28,438 nucleotides of DNA from JAWLDV01 sp046537975 (GTDB taxonomy: Bacteria; Desulfobacterota; Desulfobulbia; Desulfobulbales; SURF-16), in assembly GCA_046537975.1 (NCBI GenBank), contig JBKHJR010000035.1, forward strand, positions 1-28,438. Reading direction: 5' to 3'. The notes under the pieces were generated by a model that saw only the letters and a program-made list of their open reading frames with translations, was not told where the DNA came from and did no database searches. Of this stretch, positions 14,580-23,821 are shown piece after piece. The position numbers were made by a program, and so were the translations under genes. How positions within the stretch are numbered: position 1 is the stretch's first letter; the number at the start of each line of letters is the position of its first letter.

Positions 14580-15902
14580 ATGATAACCGAGCTGAAAAGA
14601 ATAATAGATCAAATAAGCAGGGATAAGGGGATAGACCGGGAACTACTTATCAATACCCTTGAAGAGGCAGTGCTTTCAGCAGCCAAAAAAAGGTATGGTC
14701 AGCGCCGTGATATTGAAGTGCAGTTTAATGAAGAGATGGGTGAGGTTGAACTTTTTCAGTTCCGGCAGGTTGTAGAAAAGGTTGAAGATGAACAGACCGA
14801 GGTCTCGCTGGAGGAGGCCAAAAGCCTTGATCCCGAGGTTGAGCTGGGGGATGAACTGGGTTCCAAGATGGAAGACGTTGCCGATTTGGGACGTATTGCC
14901 GCTCAATCCGCCAAACAGGTTATCATACAGAAGATGAAGGATGCCGAAAAAGGTGTCATTTATGATATGTACAAGGACAGGAAGGGTGAAATCCTCAACG
15001 GTATTGTTCAGCGTTTTGAACGGGGGGATATGATAATCAATCTGGGCCGAACCGACGCAGTTCTTCCCAAGAGGGAACAGATCCCCAAAAGGTCTTACCG
15101 CCAGGGGGACCGTATTCGGGCCTATCTTAAAGAGGTAAGAGATGATGTCGCTGATCGGCAGCTTATCTTAAGTAGGACCTGCAACGAGTTTTTAATCAAA
15201 CTTTTCGCCCTGGAAGTTCCTGAAATTGCAGAAGGGATTGTCAAGGTGATCGGAGCCAGCAGGGATCCGGGCTCCAGAGCCAAGATTGCTGTGGCTTCCA
15301 CGGAAAGTGATGTTGATCCTGTCGGGGCCTGTGTCGGTATGAAAGGCTCCAGGGTCCAGAATGTAGTGCAGGAGCTTCAGGGGGAAAAGATAGATATTGT
15401 CCACTGGAGTCCGGACTCGGCAAAATATGTCTCCAATGCTTTGGCCCCCGCCCAGATATCACTTGTAGTTGTTGATGAAGACCAGCATACCATGACGGTA
15501 GTAGTGCCCGACGACCAGCTGTCCCTTGCTATAGGACGTCAGGGGCAGAATGTCAGGCTCGCCTCTCAACTTATCGGCTGGAAGATTGATGTTAAGACGG
15601 AACGTAAATATTCCAGGATGAGGGAAGAGGGTTTCCAATCTCTTCTGTCACTTGAATCGGTTAATGAGAAGACTGCTGAGATTTTGTACGATGGGGGGAT
15701 AACTGCCCTGTCGGAGCTGGCAGAGGCCTCTGTCGACAATATCGCTGAGCTGACAGGAATTGCTCCGGATGTTGCCGCTGACTTGATCGAAGAGGCAGGT
15801 AACAGGTTAATTGCTGACAGGGCGAAAGCAGAGCAGGGAGAGGCCGGGGAAGAGGTTGAGGCTCCTGCCTCTGATAACGAGGAAGCCGTTGACCGTACCT
15901 GA
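14580..15902 (+). CDS. nusA: transcription termination/antitermination factor NusA
   Basis: NusA binds RNA polymerase and nascent RNA and modulates pausing, termination and antitermination. It has 440 residues. The N-terminal domain begins ITELKRIIDQISRDKGID. The S1 domain follows at about 135-200 (NGIVQRFERGDMIINLG). Two KH domains carry GACVGMKGSRVQNVVQEL and LAIGRQGQNVRLASQLIGW. The C-terminal helix-hairpin-helix repeat (ITALSELAEASVDNIAELTGI) is followed by an acidic tail. ATG 14580 is preferred: GGTGGAG (14564-14570) lies nine bases before it, whereas a GTG at 14565 overlaps that site. No ylxR or ribosomal protein L7Ae-like gene follows before infB. Confidence 0.95.
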   Translation: MITELKRIIDQISRDKGIDRELLINTLEEAVLSAAKKRYGQRRDIEVQFNEEMGEVELFQFRQVVEKVEDEQTEVSLEEAKSLDPEVELGDELGSKMEDVADLGRIAAQSAKQVIIQKMKDAEKGVIYDMYKDRKGEILNGIVQRFERGDMIINLGRTDAVLPKREQIPKRSYRQGDRIRAYLKEVRDDVADRQLILSRTCNEFLIKLFALEVPEIAEGIVKVIGASRDPGSRAKIAVASTESDVDPVGACVGMKGSRVQNVVQELQGEKIDIVHWSPDSAKYVSNALAPAQISLVVVDEDQHTMTVVVPDDQLSLAIGRQGQNVRLASQLIGWKIDVKTERKYSRMREEGFQSLLSLESVNEKTAEILYDGGITALSELAEASVDNIAELTGIAPDVAADLIEEAGNRLIADRAKAEQGEAGEEVEAPASDNEEAVDRT

Positions 15903-15995
15903 GGGTACGTTATAGTATGACATTGATCAATTTCAAAGAAGCAGCTGTCTGTTTTAGATAATTTTAATAAGATTTATACACGTTCAGGAATAATC

Positions 15996-18734
15996 ATGGC
16001 AAAAAAGATAAGAGTATACGAGTTGGCCAAAGAAGCCGGCATGGAGAGCAAGGTTTTGACCGGTCAGCTCATAGAGTTAGGCTATGATGTGAAGGCCTAT
16101 AATTCAACTCTTGATGAGGAGACCGCAGCAGAAATCAGGGAAAGACTGGGGTTGAAAAATATGAGCGTGGAAAGGAAACGCATTGAAAGTGCTGGCCGGA
16201 CAGTTATCCGGCGAAGACGCAGGCAGAAAGTTGCTGCCGAAGGTGAAGAAGCTGAACTGCCGTCCGAAGGTCTTCCTTCCCATGACCTTGAGGACCGTGA
16301 TACTGTTGAGGCTGAAGGGGAAGCAGAGGCCGAACCGGAGGAAAAAGGTGAGCCTGAAAGTGAAGCATCTGAAGCTCGGATGGTCCCTGAGGAAAAGGTC
16401 GCAGAAGAAGAAAGAGCAGAAGCTGAATCCGAGATAGTCAGCCGGGAGAAAGAGGAAGGAACTGTTGAAGAGGAGGCTGCGGCAGAAGAAAAAGAGAAGG
16501 TTCCTGGTCATGGGGAGCCGTCTGCTGAAGGCCGGATAGAGAGAGAAAAGAAAAAAGGTCCTTCCCCTGCGGAAAAAACCCGGAAGGGGCGGAGCCAGGT
16601 AGCAAAGGTTGTGGGGATGACTGAAGTCCCTATAGCTAAACCGGCAGAAGAGAAAGATAAGTCTAAAAAATCTGTCAAACCGGCAGGGAAAAAAGAAGCT
16701 CATGATAAAGTTCTGCCTGCCAAGGAAGAAGCACCGGCCGGTGGCAAGAAAAAAGCTGCCCCCAAGAAAGGCAAGAGATTCGTCAAGTTTGAACATGATG
16801 AAGAAGAGGGTGCCGGCCGTCTTAAAAAGGACGCCCGTAAAGATAAGCCCAGGGGCGGCGAGGATGTTGTTGCCGCAGGTGATAAAGGGGGTATCCCCAA
16901 GGGGGCCCGCGGCGTCCGTAAAAAGAAAAAGAGAAAAGAGGAGCCGGCTGAGGTTCTTCCTCAGACTGAATCCAAGGCAATTAAGAGAAGGATTAAGGTG
17001 CTGGAGTCAATCACCGTAAGTGAGTTGGCTCATCGTATGGGAGTTAAGGCCAATGAAGTCATTTCAAAGTTGATGGGGCTTGGTATTATGGCGACTCTCA
17101 ATCAGCCCCTTGATGTGGACACCGCCAGTCTGGTGGCCACTGAGTTCGGTTACGAAGTAGAGCAGAGTGAAACTGAAGAGCAGTCCCTTGTCCATCTTGA
17201 TGAGGAAGAAAGCGGCGGAACGGAACTCCCCCGGCCTCCGGTGGTAACAGTAATGGGACATGTCGATCACGGCAAGACCTCTATCCTTGACGCTATTCGT
17301 CAGACAGATGTGGCCAGCGGGGAGGCCGGGGGCATCACTCAGCATATCGGTGCTCATTATGTCCGCTCCCCCCAGGGAGACCTGGTTTTTCTTGATACCC
17401 CGGGTCATGCCGCTTTTACTGAAATGCGTTCCCGGGGAGCCCAGGTAACCGATGTGGTCGTTCTTGTAGTTGCCGCTGATGACGGGGTAATGGATCAGAC
17501 CAAGGAGGCAATTAATCACGCCAAGGCGGCAGAGGTCCCGATTCTGGTGGTGGTTAACAAGATTGACAAGGACAACGCCGACCCGGACAGAGTTAAGCGG
17601 GAGCTGGCTGAGCTCGGTCTCCTTCCGGAAGAGTGGGGCGGTGAAACCATTTACTGCGAGACTTCCGCTAAAAATGGAATAGGAATAGGGGAACTGGTCG
17701 AAAACATCCTTCTCCAGACCGAAATTCTTGACCTGAAAGCAAATCCGGATCGGCGGGCCAAAGGCTGGGTCGTTGAGGCCCAGCTCCATAAAGGCAGAGG
17801 TCCGGTAGCTACGGTTCTGATCAAGCACGGCACTCTGAAGGTAGGAGACAATTTTGTGGTCGGTCAGTATCATGGCAAGGTACGCTCCCTTTCCGACGAC
17901 AAGGGCAGGAAGGTAAATGAAGCCGGCCCATCCAGGCCGGTAGAGGTTTTGGGACTAAGCGGGGTCCCCCGGGCAGGTGATGAATTTGTCGTTCTGGCAG
18001 ACGAGAAGATGGCCAAGACCGTTAGTGAGCAGCGTCAGCATAAGGCCAGGGAGACCGAGCTGGCCAGTGCAACCAAGATTTCTCTGGATAACCTGTTTGA
18101 AAAGCTCCAGGAAGGTGAAATGAAGGAGCTGCGGGTAGTCCTGCGGGCCGATGTCCAGGGCACGCTCGAGGCCTTCAGCAAGGCTATCGAGGATATGGCT
18201 ACCGAGGCTATAAGAGTCAAGATAATTCATGCCGGTACCGGTAGTATAGTAGAATCGGATATTCTTCTGGCTTCCGCTTCAGATGCTTTGGTTATAGGCT
18301 TTAATGTCCGTCCGGCAGCTAAAGTCAAGAGCCTGGCAGAAACGGAAAAGGTTGATATGAGATTCTATGATGTTATTTATCATGCCCTGGAAGATATCAA
18401 GAAGGCCATGAAGGGGATGTTGGATACCACTTATGAAGAGAAAGTGGTTGGTTCTGTTGAAGTGCGGGATACTTTTCATGTCCCCAAAATTGGTACCATA
18501 GCCGGATGTCATGTGAAAGAGGGAGAAGTAAACCGGAACAGCAAGGTCAGGCTGCTGCGGGACGGTGTGGTGGTCCATACCGGCAACATAGCTTCCTTGA
18601 AACGGTTTAAAAATGATGTCAAAGAGGTCCATGCCGGATACGAATGCGGGATACGTATTGAAAATTATAATGATATAAAAGTGGGGGACTATCTGGAAGT
18701 CTTTATCCTGGAAGAAAAGGAACCTGAACTGTAA
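15996..18734 (+). CDS. infB: translation initiation factor IF-2
   Basis: GTPase that brings initiator tRNA to the 30S subunit and promotes subunit joining. It has 912 residues. An N-terminal IF2N module (1-55, KIRVYELAKEAGM) is followed by a very long Glu/Lys/Ala-rich linker (about 65-330). A second IF2N module lies at about 340-395 (SITVSELAHRMGVKANEVISK). The G domain has GHVDHGKT (421-428), DTPGH (467-471), NKID (521-524) and TSAK. Domain II, domain III with ADVQGTLEAF, and the fMet-tRNA-binding C2 domain (GMLDTTYEEKVVGSVEVRDTF) are intact. Start ATG 15996 has AGGA six bases upstream. Its family-typical length variation lies in the linker. Confidence 0.97.
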   Translation: MAKKIRVYELAKEAGMESKVLTGQLIELGYDVKAYNSTLDEETAAEIRERLGLKNMSVERKRIESAGRTVIRRRRRQKVAAEGEEAELPSEGLPSHDLEDRDTVEAEGEAEAEPEEKGEPESEASEARMVPEEKVAEEERAEAESEIVSREKEEGTVEEEAAAEEKEKVPGHGEPSAEGRIEREKKKGPSPAEKTRKGRSQVAKVVGMTEVPIAKPAEEKDKSKKSVKPAGKKEAHDKVLPAKEEAPAGGKKKAAPKKGKRFVKFEHDEEEGAGRLKKDARKDKPRGGEDVVAAGDKGGIPKGARGVRKKKKRKEEPAEVLPQTESKAIKRRIKVLESITVSELAHRMGVKANEVISKLMGLGIMATLNQPLDVDTASLVATEFGYEVEQSETEEQSLVHLDEEESGGTELPRPPVVTVMGHVDHGKTSILDAIRQTDVASGEAGGITQHIGAHYVRSPQGDLVFLDTPGHAAFTEMRSRGAQVTDVVVLVVAADDGVMDQTKEAINHAKAAEVPILVVVNKIDKDNADPDRVKRELAELGLLPEEWGGETIYCETSAKNGIGIGELVENILLQTEILDLKANPDRRAKGWVVEAQLHKGRGPVATVLIKHGTLKVGDNFVVGQYHGKVRSLSDDKGRKVNEAGPSRPVEVLGLSGVPRAGDEFVVLADEKMAKTVSEQRQHKARETELASATKISLDNLFEKLQEGEMKELRVVLRADVQGTLEAFSKAIEDMATEAIRVKIIHAGTGSIVESDILLASASDALVIGFNVRPAAKVKSLAETEKVDMRFYDVIYHALEDIKKAMKGMLDTTYEEKVVGSVEVRDTFHVPKIGTIAGCHVKEGEVNRNSKVRLLRDGVVVHTGNIASLKRFKNDVKEVHAGYECGIRIENYNDIKVGDYLEVFILEEKEPEL

Positions 18735-18882
18735 TTAAGGTGAAGAGACCAAAGAGTTAATAAGTATTTTTAAGAGTGGAAGATCAGGACCTTATTTTTA
18801 TTATGCATTGTAAGAGTATGGCATGATCAGGGTTGAGGTTAAGATGTTCAGAGATTAAAATTTTGACCCTGAACATGGAACT
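18735..18882 (+). other. infB-rbfA spacer with CTGAAC-type repeat units
   Basis: A 148-base gap without a gene. Its last part (18866-18897) has CCTGAACATGGAACTATGAACTCTGAACTG-like units (given here only in parts: CCTGAAC, GGAAC, TGAACTC, TGAACTG). These resemble the nuoJ-nuoK spacer repeat and run into the predicted 5' end of rbfA. The ylxP (DUF503) gene often found here in related genomes is absent. Confidence 0.4.
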
Positions 18883-19326
18883 ATGAACTCTGAACTGAAA
18901 AAAATAATGGCAAAAAGTAAATCAAGATTCAGTCTTCCGGAAGGGCTGGCTGAAGAGCCGAGCAGAAGGCCGGCCAAGGTTGCGGACCTTATTCAGCAGA
19001 TTCTAAGCGAACAGCTGTTGCAGCAGATCCGCGATCCGGCCCTGCAGAATACATCAATTTCAGATGTTAGTATGAGCAGCGATCTCAAAGAGGCTCATAT
19101 ACTGTATATCTGTGATGTCCGGGATGCTGATTCCGTAAAGAAGGGGTTGAATAGGGCCAAAGGCTTTTTCCGCAAGAAGCTGGCCCGGGAATTGTCCCTT
19201 AAGTACATCCCGGAACTCAAATTTTTTTATGATACAGGAAAGGATCACCAGGAGAAGATGGATAAGGTCTTTGCTGAAATAGCAGAAGAACAGGCAAATG
19301 GAGCCGGCTCTGAAGACAATAGCTGA
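18883..19326 (+). CDS. rbfA: 30S ribosome-binding factor RbfA
   Basis: RbfA is a small KH-type factor that helps mature the 16S rRNA 5' end. 147 residues from ATG 18883, or 139 from ATG 18907. Family motifs: RPAKVADLIQQILSEQLLQQ, IRDPAL, ISDVSMSSDLKEAHILY and the C-terminal LARELSLKYIPELKFFYDTG. Neither start has a strong ribosome-binding site. The first start falls inside the CTGAAC repeat-like stretch, so the second (MAKSKSRF) is a good alternative. It overlaps nrnA by 29 bases. Confidence 0.92.
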   Translation: MNSELKKIMAKSKSRFSLPEGLAEEPSRRPAKVADLIQQILSEQLLQQIRDPALQNTSISDVSMSSDLKEAHILYICDVRDADSVKKGLNRAKGFFRKKLARELSLKYIPELKFFYDTGKDHQEKMDKVFAEIAEEQANGAGSEDNS

Positions 19327-20278
19327 TAAACTGCAGGGGGCGGAAAAGGTTCTGGTTGCTGCCCATATTTATCCGGACTGCGATGCTCTGGGCTCTCAGC
19401 TTGCCCTGGGAGAGATTCTCCTTTCCATGGGTAAAAGGGTTAAGCTTTTTATTGAGGAGCCGGTTAGCCATCACCTTGAATTTCTGCCCGGAGTGGAAAA
19501 ACTGGACACTATTCCCCCTGATCCCACTGAATTCGATTGTGCTGTGTCACTTGACTGTGGAGACTGGCGCCGGCTTGGCAAGCATAAAGAACTTATCAGT
19601 CTTGTTGACCCGCTTCTGGTTGTAGATCATCATAGCGGACATGAAAATTTTGGTGATTTCCGTTGGGTGGAAAAGGATCGATCCTCCACTGCCGAGATGA
19701 TATATGAACTCGCTTTAGCCCTGGATGCGGAAATATCCTACGAGGCAGCCTACTGCCTTTATGCCGCGATCGCTGCTGACAGCGGTTCTTTCCGGTATCC
19801 CAACACCGGAGCCCGGACTCTGGCAATAGCCGGCAATCTGGTTGAAAAAGGAGTGGAGCCTGCAGATATTTCCGCCCACCTCTATGACAATTTCAGCAAG
19901 AATCGGCTCCATCTTCTGCAGATAGTGCTTTCCACCCTGGAACTTTATGAGGAGGACAGACTGGCAATTATTTCGGTTACTCAATCTCATTTCAGGCAGA
20001 CTGCAACCAATGCCGAGGACACCGAACTTTTTATCAATTATCCCAGGGCCCTGATGTCTGTTAAGGTGGCCGGTTTTATCAAAGAAACCACCAAGGATCT
20101 GATTAGTGTGAGCTTGCGCTCTAAAGGCAGCTATGATGTCGGTAAGGTGGCTCGTAAGCTGGGGGGCGGGGGCCATCCTAATGCTGCCGGTTTCAAGGTT
20201 TCCGGAGGAAAAATCGAAGATGTGAGGCAGACGCTGCTGAAGGAGCTGGCTCCGCTTGTTGGTTCCTCCTCAAGTTAA
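19298..20278 (+). CDS. nrnA: DHH phosphoesterase, NrnA-type oligoribonuclease/pAp phosphatase
   Basis: Members degrade very short RNA and dephosphorylate 3'-phosphoadenosine 5'-phosphate with Mn2+. 326 residues with the DHH domain then DHHA1. Metal and catalytic motifs: HIYPDCDALGS (residues 23-33), SLDCGD (84-89), VVDHHSG (108-114), AADSGSFRYPNT (159-170), and the substrate motif GGGGHPNAAGF (289-299). Its place between rbfA and truB is the common location in Gram-positives and many Desulfobacterota. It starts inside the end of rbfA, so the two are likely translated together. Exact substrate range cannot be told from the sequence. Confidence 0.9.
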   Translation: MEPALKTIADKLQGAEKVLVAAHIYPDCDALGSQLALGEILLSMGKRVKLFIEEPVSHHLEFLPGVEKLDTIPPDPTEFDCAVSLDCGDWRRLGKHKELISLVDPLLVVDHHSGHENFGDFRWVEKDRSSTAEMIYELALALDAEISYEAAYCLYAAIAADSGSFRYPNTGARTLAIAGNLVEKGVEPADISAHLYDNFSKNRLHLLQIVLSTLELYEEDRLAIISVTQSHFRQTATNAEDTELFINYPRALMSVKVAGFIKETTKDLISVSLRSKGSYDVGKVARKLGGGGHPNAAGFKVSGGKIEDVRQTLLKELAPLVGSSSS

Positions 20279-20452
20279 GTTGTTAGGAACCGGGAATTAA
20301 TAAGTACATGCGGTTTCATCCGGTCAGCTCCGGATTGGGAAGTATCCGGTTTGAGTTGGATAAAGACTCATCTGATAGAAAATTAAGATTTTGGTTTTTG
20401 GGGGAGTTGCAGCCATATATAAAGCCGGAGTTAAGCTGATTTAACAGGGTTG
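20279..20452 (+). other. nrnA-truB spacer with small hairpin
   Basis: A 174-base gap with no gene. CCGGAT (20330-20335) and ATCCGG (20344-20349) form a six-base-pair hairpin with an eight-base loop, and a third ATCCGG-like copy lies just left of it (20318-20323). There is no T-run, so it is not a clear terminator. Confidence 0.35.
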
Positions 20453-21193
20453 ATGAGTACTAATAATTTACAAACAGTTAGCGGTATATTATTAATAGAT
20501 AAACCGGTTGGTCCGACATCTTTTACAATGGTTCAACTCGTACGGCGGGGTTTAGGACTGAAAAAGGTGGGGCATGCCGGAACCCTTGATCCTTTTGCTT
20601 CCGGGCTTCTGGTAATCTGCGTCGGTCGGCCGGCGACCCGAAGGATCTCCGAATTCATGGAAGGGGATAAAGTATACGAGGCCACCCTGCAACTGGGGGT
20701 TGAGACTGATACCCAGGATCATACCGGCAATATTGTCGCTGAATCTCCGATATCAGCTGTAGACAGAGAGCAGGTTGAGCAGATTTTGGGATTATTCAAG
20801 GGCAGGCAGCTCCAGACTCCACCGGCATATTCAGCTTTGAAACATAAGGGCAAACCCCTGTATTACTATGCCAGGAAAGGGGAAGATATAGTTAAGGACC
20901 CCAGGGAAGTATTAATAAAATCAATTGAGTTGGTTTCCCTGGACAAAGATTTGTTGCGGATAAAGGTAGTCTGCAGTAAAGGTACCTATATAAGGACCCT
21001 GGCCCGGGATATAGGAGCTTCCCTTGGTTGCGGAGCTCATCTGGCTGAACTCAGGCGGCTTAAAAGCGGATATTTTTCCGTGAACGAGAGTCTGTCCGGA
21101 AGCAAGTTAAGAGCGGATCGCAAATTGGTGCGGGATATGCTTATGACCAATATGCTGCCGGTTGAGTCGGTGGGTTGGGATTCCTGGAACTGA
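20453..21193 (+). CDS. truB: tRNA pseudouridine(55) synthase TruB
   Basis: Makes pseudouridine 55 in the T-loop of tRNAs. 246 residues from ATG 20453; an in-frame TTG directly before (20450) is less likely. Motif I GILLIDKPVGPTSF, the catalytic motif GHAGTLDPFASGLL with Asp46, then YEATLQLGVETDTQDHTG, PPAYSALKHKGKPLYYYAR and the RIKVVCSKGTYIRTLARDIG motif are all present. The C-terminus is short, without a full PUA domain. The ribosome-binding site AGGG is only three bases from the ATG, so expression may be modest or coupled to an upstream transcript. Confidence 0.95.
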   Translation: MSTNNLQTVSGILLIDKPVGPTSFTMVQLVRRGLGLKKVGHAGTLDPFASGLLVICVGRPATRRISEFMEGDKVYEATLQLGVETDTQDHTGNIVAESPISAVDREQVEQILGLFKGRQLQTPPAYSALKHKGKPLYYYARKGEDIVKDPREVLIKSIELVSLDKDLLRIKVVCSKGTYIRTLARDIGASLGCGAHLAELRRLKSGYFSVNESLSGSKLRADRKLVRDMLMTNMLPVESVGWDSWN

Positions 21194-21260
21194 ATGCATT
21201 TAAGGTTAGAAAGCGAGTTTAACAAGTTCAAACAGTAATAAAGAGTTTAGTTTAATAATA

Positions 21261-21268
21261 TAAGGAGG
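21261..21268 (+). promoter_or_regulatory. strong Shine-Dalgarno of rpsO
   Basis: TAAGGAGG, fully complementary to the 16S 3' end, lies eight bases before the GTG start of rpsO. It decides for the GTG at 21277, which would otherwise be a doubtful start, and suggests high translation of S15. Confidence 0.9.
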
Positions 21269-21276
21269 TTATAGAA

Positions 21277-21546
21277 GTGGGATTAGAGACCGCCAAGAAA
21301 CGGGAAATTATTGAGAATTACGGCAGTCATGAAAATGATACCGGTTCCCCCGAAGTTCAGGTAGCGCTGCTCAGCGCCCGTATTTCATATCTGACAGAGC
21401 ATTTTAAAACACACAAAAAAGATCATCATTCCCGCAGGGGCTTGTTGAAGCTGGTAGGTCAGCGCCGCCGGCTTCTGCAGTATCTTAAAAAGAATGATAT
21501 TGAGCGTTATCGGGCTATTATTAAGCAGCTCGGTATCCGCAAGTAG
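21277..21546 (+). CDS. rpsO: 30S ribosomal protein S15
   Basis: Primary 16S-binding protein of the small-subunit platform. Exactly 89 residues, the standard length. Recognised by KREIIENYGSHENDTGSPEVQ, VALLSARISYLTEHFKTHKKDHHSRRGLL and the end RRRLLQYLKKNDIERYRAIIKQLGIRK (segments quoted separately from the sequence). GTG start with a perfect Shine-Dalgarno. It sits between truB and pnp as in many bacteria. Confidence 0.98.
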   Translation: MGLETAKKREIIENYGSHENDTGSPEVQVALLSARISYLTEHFKTHKKDHHSRRGLLKLVGQRRRLLQYLKKNDIERYRAIIKQLGIRK

Positions 21547-21591
21547 ATTTTATTAATCAGTAGTTAGAAATTACGGATTAGGTTGTGAATG

Positions 21592-21639
21592 AAGATGGGG
21601 TTTTCAGATAAGTAATTTATCTGATAATACCATCATCTT
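21592..21639 (+). promoter_or_regulatory. rpsO-pnp intergenic hairpin, possible RNase processing site
   Basis: The core is an 8-base-pair stem TCAGATAA/TTATCTGA with loop GTAAT (21604-21624). AAGATG (21592-21597) and CATCTT (21634-21639) extend it imperfectly. No T-run follows, so it is not a terminator. In E. coli an RNase III-cleaved stem in the same spacer controls pnp. A similar role here is inferred only from position and shape. Confidence 0.5.
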
Positions 21640-21715
21640 AACTGCAGTGTTCTGAAATAGATCCTACCGCAGGGATACGTGATTAATAATTTGTAATTTT
21701 CTAATAAGGAGAAGT

Positions 21716-23809
21716 ATGTACAAAAAAACAGAAGTTGAACTGGGTGGCCGTACTCTTACCATTGAAACCGGCAAAATGGCCAAACAGGCTAACGGTTCGG
21801 TTGTGGTTACTTACGGAGGGACGGTGGTCCTGGTCACGGCAGTTACCTCCAGAAAACCCAAGGAAGTTGATTTTCTGCCCTTGACCGTGGAGTATCAGGA
21901 ACGTTTCTATGCCGTGGGACAGATTCCCGGCAGTTTTTTCCGCAGAGAAATCGGTCGTCCCAGTGAAAAAGAGACACTGACCTGCCGGTTGATCGACCGT
22001 CCCATGCGTCCTCTGTTCCCCGAAGGCTACAATAGAGAAGTTCAGATTATCGCTACAGTCTTATCCGCGGATCAGGAGAACGACCCGGATATTCTTGCCA
22101 TGATAGGTGCCTCTGCAGCTCTGACTATCTCTGATATTCCCTTTAATGGACCTGTTGCCGGGGTCAGGATGGGCATGGTTGACGGAGAGTATATAATTAA
22201 TCCTACCAGCAGTGAACTCAAAAAGTCCTCTATGGAGCTTATTGTGGCTGGTTCCGGCAATGCCGTAGTGATGGTGGAAGGAGGGGCAGACAGTCTTGGA
22301 GAGGAAAAAGTCCTCTCAGGATTGTTTATGGCCCATGAGAGTATGCAGCCTCTGATTGAGGCCCAGAATGAATTACGTCGGGACGTGGGCCGGGATAAAA
22401 TCAACTTTGAAAGTCCTGTGGTGGATGAAGACCTGCGGGATAAAGTAATCCGGATTGCCGGCAGCGGTATGGATGAGGTAATTGCCACAGCTGATAAGAT
22501 GGCGCGTTCCGATGTCTTTCATGAGCTGGAAGAGCGGGTAATGGCGGATCTGGAGAAAGAGGAACCGGGTTTTGAAAGACATAAGGAAGCCGGTTCAATT
22601 CTTCACGATTTGAAAAAAGATATGATGCGGAAACAGATTGTTGAGCAAAAAACCCGCATAGGTGGCAGGGCCTTTGATGAAATCAGGCCCATAAGCACCG
22701 AGATATCTTTACTGCCCAAGGCTCACGGTTCCGCCCTTTTTACCAGGGGTGAGACCCAGGCCCTGGTAACCGCAACTCTGGGAAGCGGAGAGGATGAGCA
22801 GTTGATGGAAACTCTGGAGGGCGTATCATTCCGCCAGTTTATGCTTCATTACAATTTCCCGCCTTTTTGTGTAGGAGAGGCTCGTTTCATGAGGGGACCC
22901 AGCCGGAGAGATATCGGACACGGAGCCCTCGCCGGCAGAGCAATTCAGGCAGTGCTCCCTGATACCGAGGAATTCCCTTATACTGTCAGGGTTGTGTCAG
23001 ATGTTATGGAATCAAACGGGTCTTCATCCATGGCTACGGTTTGCGGAGCCAGTCTGGCTCTGATGGATGCGGGTATTCCCATAAAAAAACCGGTATCCGG
23101 GGTCGCCATGGGCCTTATCAAGGAGGGTGATGAACTTGTTGTCCTCTCTGATATTCTTGGAGATGAAGACCATCTTGGAGACATGGATTTCAAGGTCTGC
23201 GGTACCAGAGAAGGTATTACCGCCCTGCAGATGGACATCAAGATTGAAGGGGTGTCACGTGATGTTATGAACCGGGCTCTGGAGCAGGCCAGGAAAGGGC
23301 GGATTCATATACTAGACAAAATGGCTGAAACCATGGAAGTGCACAGGGAAGAATTACCGCCTCATGCCCCCCGGATTCACACTCTTACAATCAGCCCGGA
23401 TAAGATAAAAGATGTCATCGGCCCCGGCGGCAAGATGATCAAGGGGTTGAGTAGTGAATACAACGTAAAAATCGATATCGATGACTCCGGTCAGATCAAG
23501 ATCTTCGCCTCTGACGGTGAGGCAACCAAAGAGGTGGTCAAAAAGATAGAAGAGATTGCCGCTGAAGCTGAAGTGGGCAAGGTATACAACGGGATCGTTC
23601 AGAAGATCGTCGATTTCGGCGCCTTTGTAGAGATTCTACCGGGCACGGACGGCCTTGTGCATATCTCTGAACTGGAAGATCGCCGGGTCAATAAAGTGAC
23701 CGACGTTCTAAACGAAGGCGACGAGGTTAAAGTCAAGGTCCTGGCCATTGATGAAAGGGGCAAGATAAAACTCAGCAGAAAGGCTGCCCTTGCTGAGGAG
23801 AATGAATAA
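21716..23809 (+). CDS. pnp: polyribonucleotide nucleotidyltransferase (PNPase)
   Basis: 3'-5' phosphorolytic exoribonuclease that works as a trimer in RNA decay. 697 residues, standard length. Two RNase PH-like halves: the first contains YQERFYAVGQIPGSFFRREIGRPSE and LIDRPMRPLFP; the second contains HGSALFTRGETQALVTATLG, FMLHYNFPPF, GPSRRDIGHGALA and VVSDVMESNGSSSMATVCG. Then a KH domain with GPGGKMIKGL and an S1 domain with VYNGIVQKIVDFGAFVEI and GTDGLVHISEL. Start ATG 21716 with AAGGAG at 21706-21711. Confidence 0.98.
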   Translation: MYKKTEVELGGRTLTIETGKMAKQANGSVVVTYGGTVVLVTAVTSRKPKEVDFLPLTVEYQERFYAVGQIPGSFFRREIGRPSEKETLTCRLIDRPMRPLFPEGYNREVQIIATVLSADQENDPDILAMIGASAALTISDIPFNGPVAGVRMGMVDGEYIINPTSSELKKSSMELIVAGSGNAVVMVEGGADSLGEEKVLSGLFMAHESMQPLIEAQNELRRDVGRDKINFESPVVDEDLRDKVIRIAGSGMDEVIATADKMARSDVFHELEERVMADLEKEEPGFERHKEAGSILHDLKKDMMRKQIVEQKTRIGGRAFDEIRPISTEISLLPKAHGSALFTRGETQALVTATLGSGEDEQLMETLEGVSFRQFMLHYNFPPFCVGEARFMRGPSRRDIGHGALAGRAIQAVLPDTEEFPYTVRVVSDVMESNGSSSMATVCGASLALMDAGIPIKKPVSGVAMGLIKEGDELVVLSDILGDEDHLGDMDFKVCGTREGITALQMDIKIEGVSRDVMNRALEQARKGRIHILDKMAETMEVHREELPPHAPRIHTLTISPDKIKDVIGPGGKMIKGLSSEYNVKIDIDDSGQIKIFASDGEATKEVVKKIEEIAAEAEVGKVYNGIVQKIVDFGAFVEILPGTDGLVHISELEDRRVNKVTDVLNEGDEVKVKVLAIDERGKIKLSRKAALAEENE

Positions 23810-23821
23810 CTTGCCAACCCA

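Noticed and set aside
16104..16796. Minus-strand frame (230 codons) opposite the infB linker
   Set aside because: Phe/Leu/Ser-rich translation is just the complement of the Glu/Lys-rich IF-2 linker.
17064..17873. Minus-strand frame (269 codons) opposite the IF-2 G domain
   Set aside because: The plus strand encodes an intact GTPase domain here; no domain is visible in the antisense.
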